From Aurelia coerulea (taxonomy: Eukaryota; Cnidaria; Scyphozoa; Semaeostomeae; Ulmaridae): 64,000 nt of DNA. The notes beneath the pieces were generated by a model, which searched no databases, was not told where the DNA came from, and worked only from the letters and a program-made list of their open reading frames with translations. The stretch is from the NCBI GenBank assembly GCA_039566865.1, contig CM076959.1, forward strand, positions 9,283,501 through 9,347,500. The letters run 5' to 3'. The position numbers were made by a program, and so were the translations under genes. Below, in pieces: positions 35,402-45,655 of the stretch. Numbering within the stretch: position 1 is the stretch's first letter; each line of letters starts with the position of its first letter.

Positions 35402-35697
35402 CTTTCAGTTGAATGCGAGTCTTTTTCTTGTAGCATAACATATCTTCTCAAATGCTTAGCTTGAGCTCTTGCAGATATTTTCTCGACATCGAGCACTCGT
35501 GCTTCATGGAATACTTTATAGGATCCCTTTAGCGATTCGTCGGCCACTGAGCTCATCCAATCATCAGCGAACGTTTTAACAACTGAAATCTTCTCACTGT
35601 TGTCTGCAAGTTGCTTCACAAGAGACTGAACCTTCGCGTTCAATTGACTCTGTTTGGATTGCGTTGCTGAGCGAAATCTGTCTAGTTTCTGGACTGA
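35402..35697 (-). CDS. Exon G: coiled-coil exon of the unnamed gene
   Basis: Acceptor ttaccttcacag and donor GAAAG|gtaatt bound 98 codons, phase 0 in, 2 out. The product starts SVQKLDRFRSATQSKQSQLN and continues with heptad-like Leu/Val/Ile spacing (KVQSLVKQLADNSEKISVVK) and a second helical block (VEKISARAQAKHLRRYVML), consistent with coiled coil. It joins in frame to exon H (LFSKLLSLVSKQQ) across an 18.2-kb intron filled with mobile elements. Confidence 0.82.
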
Positions 35698-35999
35698 CTG
35701 TGAAGGTAATTAAAAATATCAATGAATTTTCTATAAGTTAAATGATAACAACAGGCTCTCAATGTACTCACTTACTAATACAATTATGAAACCATTTTAA
35801 TGCAGCCCACAAAATGTTCTTAATTCCCGAGTCTAAGATTTAGGAATAGTTCTATTAGGCGCTTTATAATATAGGTAGCTGCTTTTAGCGCCTAGCACTC
35901 TTCAGCAACCTCTTTCTACCTTGATTATGCACTAACTAATAGCAAAAAATTCGGCTGTAAATGTAGCCTAAAAAGCTCTTAAAGCCTCTTCAAGCAACC

Positions 36000-36400
36000 A
36001 TGAAAATGGCCTAAATTGTGATCAAAATTCCTTATACATTTTCCAAACAGAAATGACTTGAATGTGCTTCAGCACGTGTCATCCTCTTGGGAGAATGAAA
36101 CTGAAACTGAAACTGATAATTATGACCAAGTTATTACTGCGAGGCAGAAACAGGGAGATTTGATCGTGATTTTATGCCGTTTTTGAAGGCCTATTGAAGA
36201 AGCTTTTTCGAGAACACCCCCCCCCCCCATAGATTCAGAAATTCAGTGGCCAATGTTAGCCTGGTAAATCTTAAAATACATTTGAACATGTTCACTATTG
36301 AATAATGATATAGTTGCCAGTACTATTGTCTTCATATCCAGGGAGCAGTGGACTTTCCAACGGATAATTTTTAATCACCGGGCGTTTGCCGATTAACAAT
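36000..36400. repeat. Dispersed repeat, related to 43330-43837
   Basis: Shared segments include acatttgaacatg.tcactattgaat and a gtgattttgcgc/gtgattttatgcc region. This copy has an expanded C run near 36219-36229. The other ends in gactcacccggta. Probably a member of the CCGGGTG-ended family; ends here are unclear. Confidence 0.5.
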
Positions 36401-36504
36401 CATGATACAGTTACCAATTTTAATGAATCATACATATTAATTTTGCTATAAAAGCTAAACAAGATGTGCAAATTCGTTTCATCGAAATCTGAAACACCAC
36501 TCAC

Positions 36505-36547
36505 CTGAACAATAGGCTTTGAAGTAAATTGCCTGGCTTTCGGAAGC
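36505..36547 (-). CDS. Exon F of the unnamed gene, acceptor at a MITE edge
   Basis: 43 nt, phase 2 in and 0 out, encoding LPKARQFTSKPIVQ, with donor GTTCAG|gtgagt. The acceptor AG uses an A that belongs to the TA duplicated by insertion of the adjoining MITE (36549-36550). The pyrimidine tract before it is MITE sequence. Confidence 0.65.
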
Positions 36548-36550
36548 CTA

Positions 36551-37344
36551 CCGGGTGTCTAAAAAAAAAGTACCCCCTTTTGACTCAGCAAGGCAACAAA
36601 ACGATAATATTTCGGGACTCTTTGAATTCATGGCTACATTTGTTGGTCTTCAACTTAAATGCACATACTTTGTATTTGGAAATCGACCACCAAACACCGG
36701 AGATATGAGTTCGCAAGGTCAAAATTTGGAGTGCATCTGAAGCCAGAGGTTTTGAGAAATGGCCTAGCCATAATTTGACACCAAACAAGCAATTTGCAAA
36801 CGAATTTTGACTTTGACCTTTACTTTTTACTTTTGAAAAGATCTATACCCTGAATTACTTCAATTGTTCTTGAAGTGACTTTTCTTTTGAGGAAACGGTC
36901 CTTGCATTGCATTCGATCCCAAGTGTTTTGTATTAAAGAAGAGGAAAAGAAGCATGTGCACGCTTATTTTGGAGATGTGGCACGACTTTATCATTCTTAC
37001 CACATTTTTACTATATTTGTTTAATCAGCGCCATGTCCATGAATCTTTTATTCTTTTCAAAAGCAAAGCAAAACACAGAAACTTAAAGTCTACGGGTACT
37101 TTGGAAAATTCCCACGATACAAATCATGACTAGGCCCTTTTCAAAACCTCTGGTTTTGGGTGCACTCTAAATTTTGACTTTGCGAGCCTGTATCTCCGGT
37201 GTTTGGTGGACGATTTCTAAATGCAAGGTACGTGCATCTAAGTTGAACAGTGATAAATTTAGCTGTGAAGTCGGGGAGCAATGATATCTTATGCTTGATT
37301 CCTATTTCCAGTCAAAAAAGGGTACTTTTTTCTGAGACACCCGG
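36551..37344. mobile_element. 794-bp MITE, CCGGGTGTCT termini, TA TSD
   Basis: Termini ccgggtgtctaaaaaaaaag and ctttttt..gagacacccgg, flanked by TA (36549-36550, 37345-37346). Most of the element is an inverted repeat (ctctgg, atttcgg, caccggagatatga segments in both arms). Removing it leaves an intron of only about 63 nt between exons E and F. Confidence 0.92.
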
Positions 37345-37407
37345 TAGCTCAGTTTGAATATATTTCCATCGGAGCCTCATATTACAAAAGAACCAAGTAT
37401 AATATAC

Positions 37408-37467
37408 CTGATCAATGGTTGGATCTGCATTCCCGAGCATAATTTGAATCCTTTCCAGGTTTCTTTC
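37408..37467 (-). CDS. Exon E of the unnamed gene
   Basis: 60 nt between acceptor tttttcaag and donor GATCAG|gtatat. The frame consistent with exons D and F reads KETWKGFKLCSGMQIQPLI. A different open frame (ERNLERIQIMLGNADPTIDQ) also looks protein-like but does not fit the phase of F, so the assignment is provisional. Confidence 0.55.
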
Positions 37468-39245
37468 CTTGAAAAAATAAAACAAACATTTCCTTTATAA
37501 ATTTGAACTTTTTTGCTCTACAGTTTGCTATAGATTCAATTATCGTTGGCTAGGAACTATTGTATAAATATACAAGAAAGATTTACATAGGGAAATAAGA
37601 ATTAACTCAGCAAACTATGAAAAGCATACCATCTACAGCGTGACCCACAAAAGTGACAGACAGGGGCGGCGCTCAGTGGTATAAACTGTATGAGCCTCAT
37701 ACTATTTTGCTTCCAAAGATTGCCATAAAAAACGTTAAAATTCATGGGATTTTTGGAGGATATTTGCGTCAGCCTTTCTGTTCTGCTTGACTCAGTAGTG
37801 GAGCCGCATTACATGATGAAACTTTGTGTTTGGTTTGTTCCTATGAAAGATTTATAATTGCTTTCTGCTTTCTTATCCGTTATGAATCGTAATCTATAGT
37901 ACTATTGCTAGCTATTGATCACGAGGGCACTTATGGCCACGCTATTAGTTCTCATTTCTCTTACCATGATGTCCCTAAACTTTTGTCTTAGTGGCCCGCT
38001 GTTACGTCATGGCGTATTGTAAACCTATCGTGAAACAAAGCGACTTGTCTTCCATGGTATGAGTTTTCGATTTCTCATTGCGTAGCCAATCTAACCATTC
38101 ATCTCAATGCCACGCTGTCTCACGCTTGTCTATGTGCCGTGTCCACAACATGGATCGGGTTTTAAGGAGCGGGTACCGTTGGGTGTTTCAAACATTTGTC
38201 TGAATTGTCAACTCAAAGGACCATCCACAACGACTTCACCTAAAAACAGATGTAAGACCATGCCAAATGCGCATCGAATCAGTGACACTGCATACGAGAA
38301 ATTTCTGTGGATGTTTGGAGACGAAGAGAAGAATACCTACTTCTGATGACTATGTCTCACTATGGGTGATTTATCAAAGGTGAGTTTCGTACTTGAAATT
38401 TCAAGGCAAAAGGAAGTTTCCCAAAGACCGTTCGCCAACTTGGCCGGTATTAGAGTTGAGATCCTAATACCTTGCCATTTTGGCGACGATTACAAGAGAG
38501 CTCTAGGCCATCAGCATTAATTGTAGCCGTGGCTCCAACCTTTTTACTGTGTTCACTGGCCATGGTATGAGAATCACGATCCTAATACTGGACTTTGAGG
38601 TGGCGATACAGCAAGGGCTGTGTGCCTGTTGCTAAAAATTTGTTCATCGCTCAAAGCCCTTTAGCCACCTTCATTGGCAATGGTATAACAATAGAGGGCT
38701 AAAGCGCATGTCTTCTTCAGTGATACGACTCTTCAAAATTCAAAGTAGCCGTACCCAAAGTCCGATATTGTACCAACTAATGACCCCTCCGAGAAAGGCA
38801 ATTAGAAATCAACTTCGGGGAGGAATAATCTTTATTATATGAGATATATGATTTATACCAGGTGAGTCAATAAAAAATCATCATTCCCTGAATATCAAGA
38901 TGATGATATTCACGCCTTTCTTGTTGGGGATACGAATCATCAAAGTTCCAAGCTACGGTTATCCCCCAAAAAGGAAACCTGTGATCATGCGCAGACAGCA
39001 TATTTTGGTTTGTGAAAAGAATGTGGGCGGAGAATCGAACCACAATCCAAACAAGGATTAGCAAAGAAACAAAGAGATTCTCGCGCATGGTAATAGGTTC
39101 CCCAGCTGTTGATGTGCTTAGAACTTTACCAGCATAACAAAAGGCTTAGACAAAAGGGGCAGTCCTCGGTATCCTCAACAATTTCATGCCTTCTAGCATG
39201 GAAAAACAAGTTTTGTTGACTTCGTTTTGTGGTGCAGAATGGCTA
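37468..39245. other. No gene seen
   Basis: Part of the D-E intron. A plus-strand frame of 79 codons at 38107-38346 shows no motif or splice context. Confidence 0.45.
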
Positions 39246-39248
39246 GCA

Positions 39249-39311
39249 GCTGCAGAATGAGAATGGCTAGCTGCAGAATGAGAATGGCTAGCTGCAGAAT
39301 GAGAATGCTGG
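39249..39311. repeat. 21-bp tandem repeat, 3 copies
   Basis: Unit gctgcagaatgagaatggct plus a; the last copy is slightly changed. Confidence 0.9.
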
Positions 39312-40207
39312 GCTGACCAAATTGAGCTACAGCTTTCTCAGTTTTTTTTATGCAAGAAGATCAAATATTGTGGAGTCTCTGGATGGATATATGTGACTAA
39401 CGCTATGAATGACACTGCATTGCAACCATTTTTGGATGTTGAATAATCATTAATCAAGCAAGCAAGTTGGTTTAGTTGTGGGCAATGCTGGGAAGACAGA
39501 AAATTATTTTACAATAACAAACAGTAGGAGGACTTCTCATTTAAAACAAGAATATTCATCTTGCAGTGAAACTCTTGCTTGAGCATGAATAAGACTTTTT
39601 TGGTAGCTAGATATCCAGCCATGTTTTTTGAATTTTATTAACATTCAAATCAGGCAGATAAGGAACCCCTCCAAATTTGTCAAAAATAGGAGATTAATTC
39701 TTTTCAACCAGCTTGAAAACTATCATAAACATATCTGGGAAAATGCAACCTAAATAGAAGTTCAAAAGAAACAAATGGGGCATTAGAACTTTCCATGCTT
39801 CATAAACAAACAAATATTCTTTTAACAACTGGGAATTGTTCGCATTCAGTGGCTATTTCAGTTTGAGCTGCCATTTCCTAAGACAAGGTGAAATATGTTC
39901 TTTGCTGCCTTGTGTACTGATCAAATTGACCAGTTGCTGTTTGTGATGTTTTCATATCTGCTGAATTTTACTTCACCATTAGTTTTGCTCATTTTAGATC
40001 AACAGCTCTTCTTGTTGCATGAAGTGCAATTGTACAAAGATAAATAAGTAAATTGAATAAAATATGAGTCCTCTTTGTGAAAAGAAATAAGCATGACGTT
40101 TCAAGCATAGCCCATTATCAAGCCTTGTTAGATGTTGATTTGAACAGCAAAAAATGCTCGAATTTGGCTCAGTCCATTTGGTTTGTTACACATTTTTCAT
40201 AAGAAAC

Positions 40208-40448
40208 CACAGGGACCCCAGGAAATTGAATAACCCCCCCCCTCCACAATGATAAAGCCCTGTAGCCTCATTTGCGATTGCAAAGCTATGATTCCTTTAA
40301 TCACTAAACGATTCAGTTTGCGTTCCTCGCTTTTGATTTCTGATTAAGGGCACTACATCATAGCTTCGCAATCACAAAGGAGGCTACATGATGGCTTTAT
40401 CATTTTGGGGGGAGGAGAGAGTATTCAATCTTCTGAGGTCACTCTGTG
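40208..40448. mobile_element. MITE with inverted arms and C/G run
   Basis: Left arm 40208-40290 and right arm about 40345-40448 share, inverted, aatgataaagcc, tagcctc, gcaatc and attcaat, and a C run opposite a G run. It lies next to a TTTCTTAT-end MITE. Confidence 0.7.
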
Positions 40449-40460
40449 AAGAAACTTTGA

Positions 40461-40668
40461 TCAGACCATAGTACATGTATTTTTCATAAGAAACTAACAA
40501 AAATTTGGACCAGAATTGAAAGTTTCTTAACCATTATCAGATCTATACATGATACAGGAAACAAGTAGAAATAAAGAAAAACATGCTTGAGTTTCTTAAT
40601 TTTTTGTGATCTGAAAGTCTGAGTTTCTTATAAGCAGTTTCTTATGAAAAAATACAGTACATGTGGGT
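40461..40668. mobile_element. MITE, TTTCTTAT-end family, copy 2
   Basis: Ends acatgtatttttcataagaa and ttcttatgaaaaaatacagt are inverted repeats. Interior matches 5331-5588. Confidence 0.7.
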
Positions 40669-40669
40669 A

Positions 40670-42039
40670 CAAGTTTCTTAATTCATCATGAACATTTTCA
40701 CAATTTAGTACTAAAGGCTTCTTAATTTGTTTATCAATGTGGTCTCTAACACTGCTGCAGATATGTTTCTTGTAAATGCCAGAGACAAAATTGTATGGTT
40801 TTATTCAAGGCTACTGTACAGTTTTTCTTGTGTTTGGTCTGCACTTTATGCCTTATCAGTAACAGCAATCTTGTGAACATGGACACAGGAATGTGTCTAT
40901 TGAAGTTTCAACATTTCTTCAAATGTAGCTGAGTTCTTGATTATGAGGTGCGGTTCTTCCCACTCACATACTGAAACAAGTTTCTTTCAAACTTTTGGAC
41001 AAGAAAACAGTGTTAGTTTAGAATAGTTGTGCACCATATGAGTGATTTTCACCAGACTCTTTCCAATATTTAGCAATAAGATATCTTTTCACAAATTTCC
41101 TTTGATTCTTGAAAATCAATGGAAGAGAGCAATCTTCATAAAATATTTGAGCTGAGGATACCCATCTGATTCTTAGGTTTGATACGAATTTTGATACATT
41201 AATCATAGGTTGATAGCTGACACTCCAATAGTTGTTATTTGTATTTTACCATTATATTTTGCACTCATTTTTTGAATTTCAGGTTAAAAAATTGTGAATT
41301 TTATCAAAAATGATATGCATCTTGATAAAATACCCCTTTCCAGCACCATTTTGCAGTGTCAACTATTGCAGTTCAAAGCTTGAGCCATCAATTACAAATG
41401 CATTTTGTGTGCAATAATTCAATGAATGTCAGCATTAGACATTGGAAATTTGTAAAGAAACTTGAATAACTCAAAAGCTGATACAGGCCCGTCGGAATGA
41501 AATTCTTTTCTGGAAAATTTTGAATAAAGAACTTCAATTTCACCAGGACATAGATTATTTTGAACTGCATAATATCAAAGTGACAGCTTGATAAATTCTG
41601 GTAACATCCTAAAAATATAGATAAGTTTGAATCTTCATTTTCAAGAGTTTGGCTTTCACAACCTTCTTCATGTGCATAAGTGAACAAACTTCAGTAAATT
41701 AAGTGGGGGCTGAAGCCCCCCCCCCCCCCAGCCTTTGCTTCTAATGGGCCTGTGATGATTTCAAGGAACTTTAGCATTGGGTCACTTTTTAGTTTCTTAT
41801 ACAGAAAATATATGTGCACTTATGACAACACTGTCCCTTTGAGAAAAATTAGCTCTTGAATGGATGTTAAATCAAGAACAAATCTAAGGTCTCTGATTTT
41901 ACAATAGTTGAAGTGTATCTTCAGCATCATTCATATTTTAATCAAATTGCATTGCCACCTTGCCAATATTGCATCATGTTTGTAGAGATTGCCTTGGGGA
42001 AGAGACATATGCTTGGTCGCATGGGTTGACTGGCCATAC
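40670..42039. other. No gene seen
   Basis: Intronic sequence. A C run of about 13 at 41718-41730 follows gctgaagc. Nothing else recognised. Confidence 0.45.
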
Positions 42040-42093
42040 TTCAGATATTTATTGTAACTCAGCAGCAAACTTGTCATATTGTTTCGTAAGGTC
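42040..42093 (-). CDS. Exon D of the unnamed gene (provisional)
   Basis: 54 nt between acceptor aaattcatttttag and donor CTGAA|gtatgg. In phase 2 it reads TLRNNMTSLLLSYNKYLK, in frame with C and E. Another frame (DLTKQYDKFAAEL) looks coiled-coil-like but meets a stop. Intron C-D is only 67 nt. Confidence 0.5.
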
Positions 42094-42160
42094 CTAAAAA
42101 TGAATTTAAGGAAGATGATATTACAGGATGAGGAGATTGGCTTCAATTACACAGAACTAC

Positions 42161-42213
42161 ATTGCAGAGAACATGTTATTTTGTGCAGAAAGCTCCTCCA
42201 TCTCCTTCATGAG
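42161..42213 (-). CDS. Exon C of the unnamed gene
   Basis: 53 nt after acceptor tttttctcaacttgtag, ending SAAT|gtagtt-type donor. It reads LMKEMEELSAQNNMFSA, a natural coiled-coil continuation of exon B (KELKIKLFKR). The B-C intron is 9.7 kb and holds LINE-A. If the promoter-like cluster at 43.2 kb is real, the second codon ATG here could instead serve as a start. Confidence 0.55.
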
Positions 42214-42309
42214 CTACAAGTTGAGAAAAAGCAGACTTTTAAAATTCATAGAAGAATGTGTAGCAGTTTCGTTCTTGGATTGTGCCACCATAGAGAGCAG
42301 TGCTCGAAG

Positions 42310-43150
42310 AGTATAACTGCATTTCCCGAATTCAGAAATAAACAGCCAAATCTAGACAATATCATGTTCACGCTTACATAAATATTGTCCACAAGCGTAA
42401 ACAAAGGAGAGAAAAATTGTGTGTAGTTTAGGCCCCAAAAGTAGACAGCCTTAAAACCTCAACGAAAGTGCCTAGAAAAGAACAAAAAATAGCTCCTTTG
42501 AACAAAAAATAATTTTCTAACCGGATATCCCATGAAAAATAAGCCAACAACGCGAGCGGGAGAAAGAATCTAAAAATATCAACCGAAGGTTCATACATCC
42601 TTCTGTAAAATGTTAAGTATGTGGACCTACCACGCACCTCGCCTTTTACGACAAAATTTTTCTTTCGTTGTTTCATAAACTTCAAGTTTTTAGGTCTTCT
42701 AAAGCGATGATAAATGGATGGAAATACATTCCCCGAATTTTGAATAAAAGCGCCAAACTCATAAAATATTATCTTTATGTTGATGTTGTTGGCAAGCGTA
42801 AATAAAGACAAGAAAAAGTTGCATTTAGGCCCAAAAAGTAAACAGCCTAAAAAACTCAACGAAAGCGCCCAGAGGAAGCAGAAAATGGCTTCTTTGAAAT
42901 GTAAAATATCTTTCTGACTGGATACCTTCGCAAAAGTAGGCCAACAACACAAGTACGAGGAAAAAACTGAAAATATCAACCGAGGGTTCCTGCATTTCTT
43001 CTGTTAAATTTGAAACTAACAGACTTACCATGCACCTCGCCTTTTACGATAAAATCTTCATTTGTTGAATGATGAACTTCAAACTTCTTGGCCTTGTGGA
43101 GCAATGTTAAACGGATGGAAATACATTCCGCTTTTTTCGATGATGTCCTT
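42310..43150. repeat. Tandem ~400-bp repeat, two full and one partial copy
   Basis: Copies at about 42310-42420 (partial), 42421-42825 and 42826-43150 share blocks such as atttaggcccaaaaagta, acctcgccttttacgayaaa and ggatggaaatacattcc. Identity is roughly 75% by eye. Copies 2 and 3 share minus-strand readings EPSVDIF and VKGEV followed by a GT donor-like site, so they may be duplicated exons or old repeats. Confidence 0.75.
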
Positions 43151-43195
43151 CACAACGGCTGTACGCGTCAGAAGTTGCTGACGCCAGACCAAAAA

Positions 43196-43243
43196 TTCGC
43201 GCCATTGGCAAAAACCTCGCTGCAAGGACCGGATGTGACGTCA
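43196..43243 (-). promoter_or_regulatory. CRE / CCAAT / E2F-like cluster
   Basis: Read on the minus strand: TGACGTCA (43236-43243), then GCCAATGG (43208-43202), directly followed by GGCGCGAA (43203-43196). These match CREB/ATF, NF-Y and E2F consensus sites, a grouping common in cell-cycle promoters (established). The local sequence is CpG-richer than its surroundings. It points toward exon C 1 kb downstream. No TATA box seen. Confidence 0.4.
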
Positions 43244-43329
43244 AAAAACCTCTGGGGAGTTGTCGGGCGTGATATTGGAAAACATAACATTTAAAAGCAG
43301 ACATGTCCAAATGAACCTCAACATTTACC

Positions 43330-43837
43330 TGACTGAAATTGGCGACTCCATTCTGACGTTATGAGAGATTTTCTCCAGAAAGCACCTTCGTGAAATTTTG
43401 AAAATAGGCTAAAAACAATGACCAACATTTCCCGAGCTTTCTGCCTTATCTCAATGAGTTCAACACATTCTAACATGTTTTATCCTATTGGGAAAATGAA
43501 ATCGTCCAGAATAGTGTTGTTTTGCCCCCTGGGATGACATTTTCATCTCCCAAAGGGATAAAGCGTGACAAAACATGTACAAGTCAATGTTATAAGGCAT
43601 AGACATGCGAGAAATTTGGACGTGATTTTGCGCAATTTTTGGAAGTTTCTTGGAGGGGCTTCCTCGAGAAAATCTCTTATAATTTCAGAACGGAGTGGCC
43701 GATTCCAGGCAGGTAAAATTTAGAATATATTTGAACATGGTCACTATTGAATGACATATTTGTCAACATTGTTATCTTGATATCGAGGGATCTGTGGTCT
43801 TTCAAACAGGGATTCTTTTTTTTTGACTCACCCGGTA
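43330..43837. repeat. Dispersed repeat related to 36000-36400
   Basis: Shares several blocks with the repeat beside exon G (see there) and ends gactcacccggta, the terminus type of the CCGGGTG family. Left terminus not defined. Confidence 0.5.
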
Positions 43838-43973
43838 TGATATCATTTTTTTTTCGTCATGGCCTTCATGGAGTACGGTCACGTTTATGTGAGCTAAGTG
43901 AAAAGGCTTTGTGATGCTGTTACAGGACGAGCAATATCAAATTTTTGCGTGACTTTAAGATAATGGTTGCTCT

Positions 43974-44823
43974 GTGGTTTGTTTACAGTGGAATTTATTC
44001 ATTCGTCACCCAATAATGTCGTCAAAGACTCAAGCGAAATCTTCCAAGAGCGATAAAGTAGGCCAAGCATCGATGGATCCCGTTTCGGATAGCACGATAT
44101 CAATGTCATGTCTTGAGAGGCTATTGGATGCGAAACTTGCCGAATTAAAAAGTGATATGGCCACCAAGGATTGTATAAATGATTTGAAAAACATCATAGT
44201 TGAGCAGAAAAGCAGGATCGAAGAATTAGAAAGCAGAGTTATAGTTATGGAAAAACTTATTCACAATCTCAAGGGGTGCAGTGATGATAACGAACAATAT
44301 CAGAGAAGGCTTTACCTGAGAATCGGAGGCGTTGAACTAAAGCAAGGAGCGAATGGGGAGTCGGGTGATGAATGTCTAAAGATTGTTAAAAAGATTTTCA
44401 GAGAATTGAAGGTGAGCATTCCCGATGCCGTGATTGATCGTGCCCACAGAATTGGACATATAAAGGAAGAAGGTGGCAAGCGATATCGTCAAATCATAGT
44501 GAGGTTTACAACCTGGCGCCACCGTACTGAAGTCTATCGAGCGAGAAAGAATACAAAGAAGTATCGTATTCGGCTGGATCTCACTAAAGAACGCCTCAAG
44601 ATTATGGAGAAGGCAAACGATCTTTTGAAGGATATGGGCAGAGCCAGTGAAAGCTGTTATGTTTTTTTCGGATGTGAATTGTAGAATGTGTTTGAAGTGT
44701 GATGGGAAGTTCCAGTATTTTGGCAACACAAATGAACTGTTGGATTTCATTCAATCAATGGAAGAAACCTTGGAAGAAACCGACGACAAATCAGAAAAAG
44801 CTGATGAAAGTGAAGAAGAGTAG
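43974..44823 (+). pseudogene. LINE ORF1p-like RNA-binding protein, frameshifted
   Basis: About 236 residues are open to 44684; a second frame then continues the conserved Cys-containing C-terminus (MCLKCDGKFQYFGNTNELLD) to a stop at 44823. The shift falls at the T run 44658-44667. Order: Ser/Lys-rich N-terminus, a coiled coil (residues ~60-110, IEELESRVIVMEKLIHNLKG), then an RRM/CTD-like region (RRLYLRIGGVELK, IDRAHRIG, RQIIVRF, RRTEVYRARK). This arrangement is known for L1-type ORF1p, a trimeric RNA chaperone that coats LINE RNA. The true start may be the MSS after residue 14. Confidence 0.8.
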
Positions 44824-45655
44824 ACATTACATGGAAATAGGAGAATTTTAATCAGAAATGGCACCGCAACTTTAATCTATTACCCCGAATTTTTCGTTAA
44901 AAGTTTCGTTGAGTTTAACCTATCTTCAGAGGTATGACACGCAGGCCATTTCAAGACGCTACTTGTTGTTCGAAAAGATTTACCTCTTTTTCTTTTTCAT
45001 AGCCATATTTCTCGTCAATAGTCGATTGTCGGTCTAAGAATACATATATGCCCCTAGAGGCCCCGATAATCTTGATAAATTTAGTTTTCAACAGTAAAGC
45101 TCTCTCGTTCAGTCCCTTGTGAGCACAACATTACTCTTATTTTTTTTGCCATCTTTCATTAATATCACAGTTTATGCCTCAAGAGGTTTTGATATCTTTT
45201 TGACATCAAACAAAACATCCGCGCCCAAGTCCCCGTGTGGGCATGAACTTGACTGTTTAGCCAACTGATTATAGAAGATTTCCAAATAGATATTTTGAAT
45301 AAATCCATCAAATGGAAGAAAAAGTCTCGCCGTGATTTAAGTTAGAAACCCCTTGCGATGCTCATTTCTCAATATTCACTTTTACAAATTATTTCCCAAC
45401 AGCATTCACCATAGAAATAAAATGCCCCCGAAAGAACAGAATGTCATGATAAAGTTCTTTTACTTTCACTTTTTGTCCAGTTGTGTTGAATTTCATTTGT
45501 ATTGTTGTAATGTCTGTCCTTATTTGTTGGAGGGAATGGGAGTCTTTGAAAGGGAATGGTATCGCTGCTCATTTGTTCCTTGTTCGGTCATCAAGACATC
45601 GGCGGGGGGACTCCTTCTTTGCGATGATGGTTGATATCAACCAATGGCGAGCAGC
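44824..45655. other. Inter-ORF spacer of LINE-A, no gene
   Basis: No coding sequence recognised between ORF1 and the LINE-B insertion. Confidence 0.5.

Noticed and set aside
37408..37467. Alternative frame ERNLERIQIMLGNADPTIDQ for exon E
   Set aside because: It looks protein-like but cannot join exon F in frame; kept as a caveat.
38107..38346. 79-codon plus-strand frame
   Set aside because: No motif, splice context or partner exon.
42428..42979. 183-codon minus-strand frame
   Set aside because: It crosses two tandem repeat copies and intron-like sequence; hydrophobic with no motif. Kept only as repeat.
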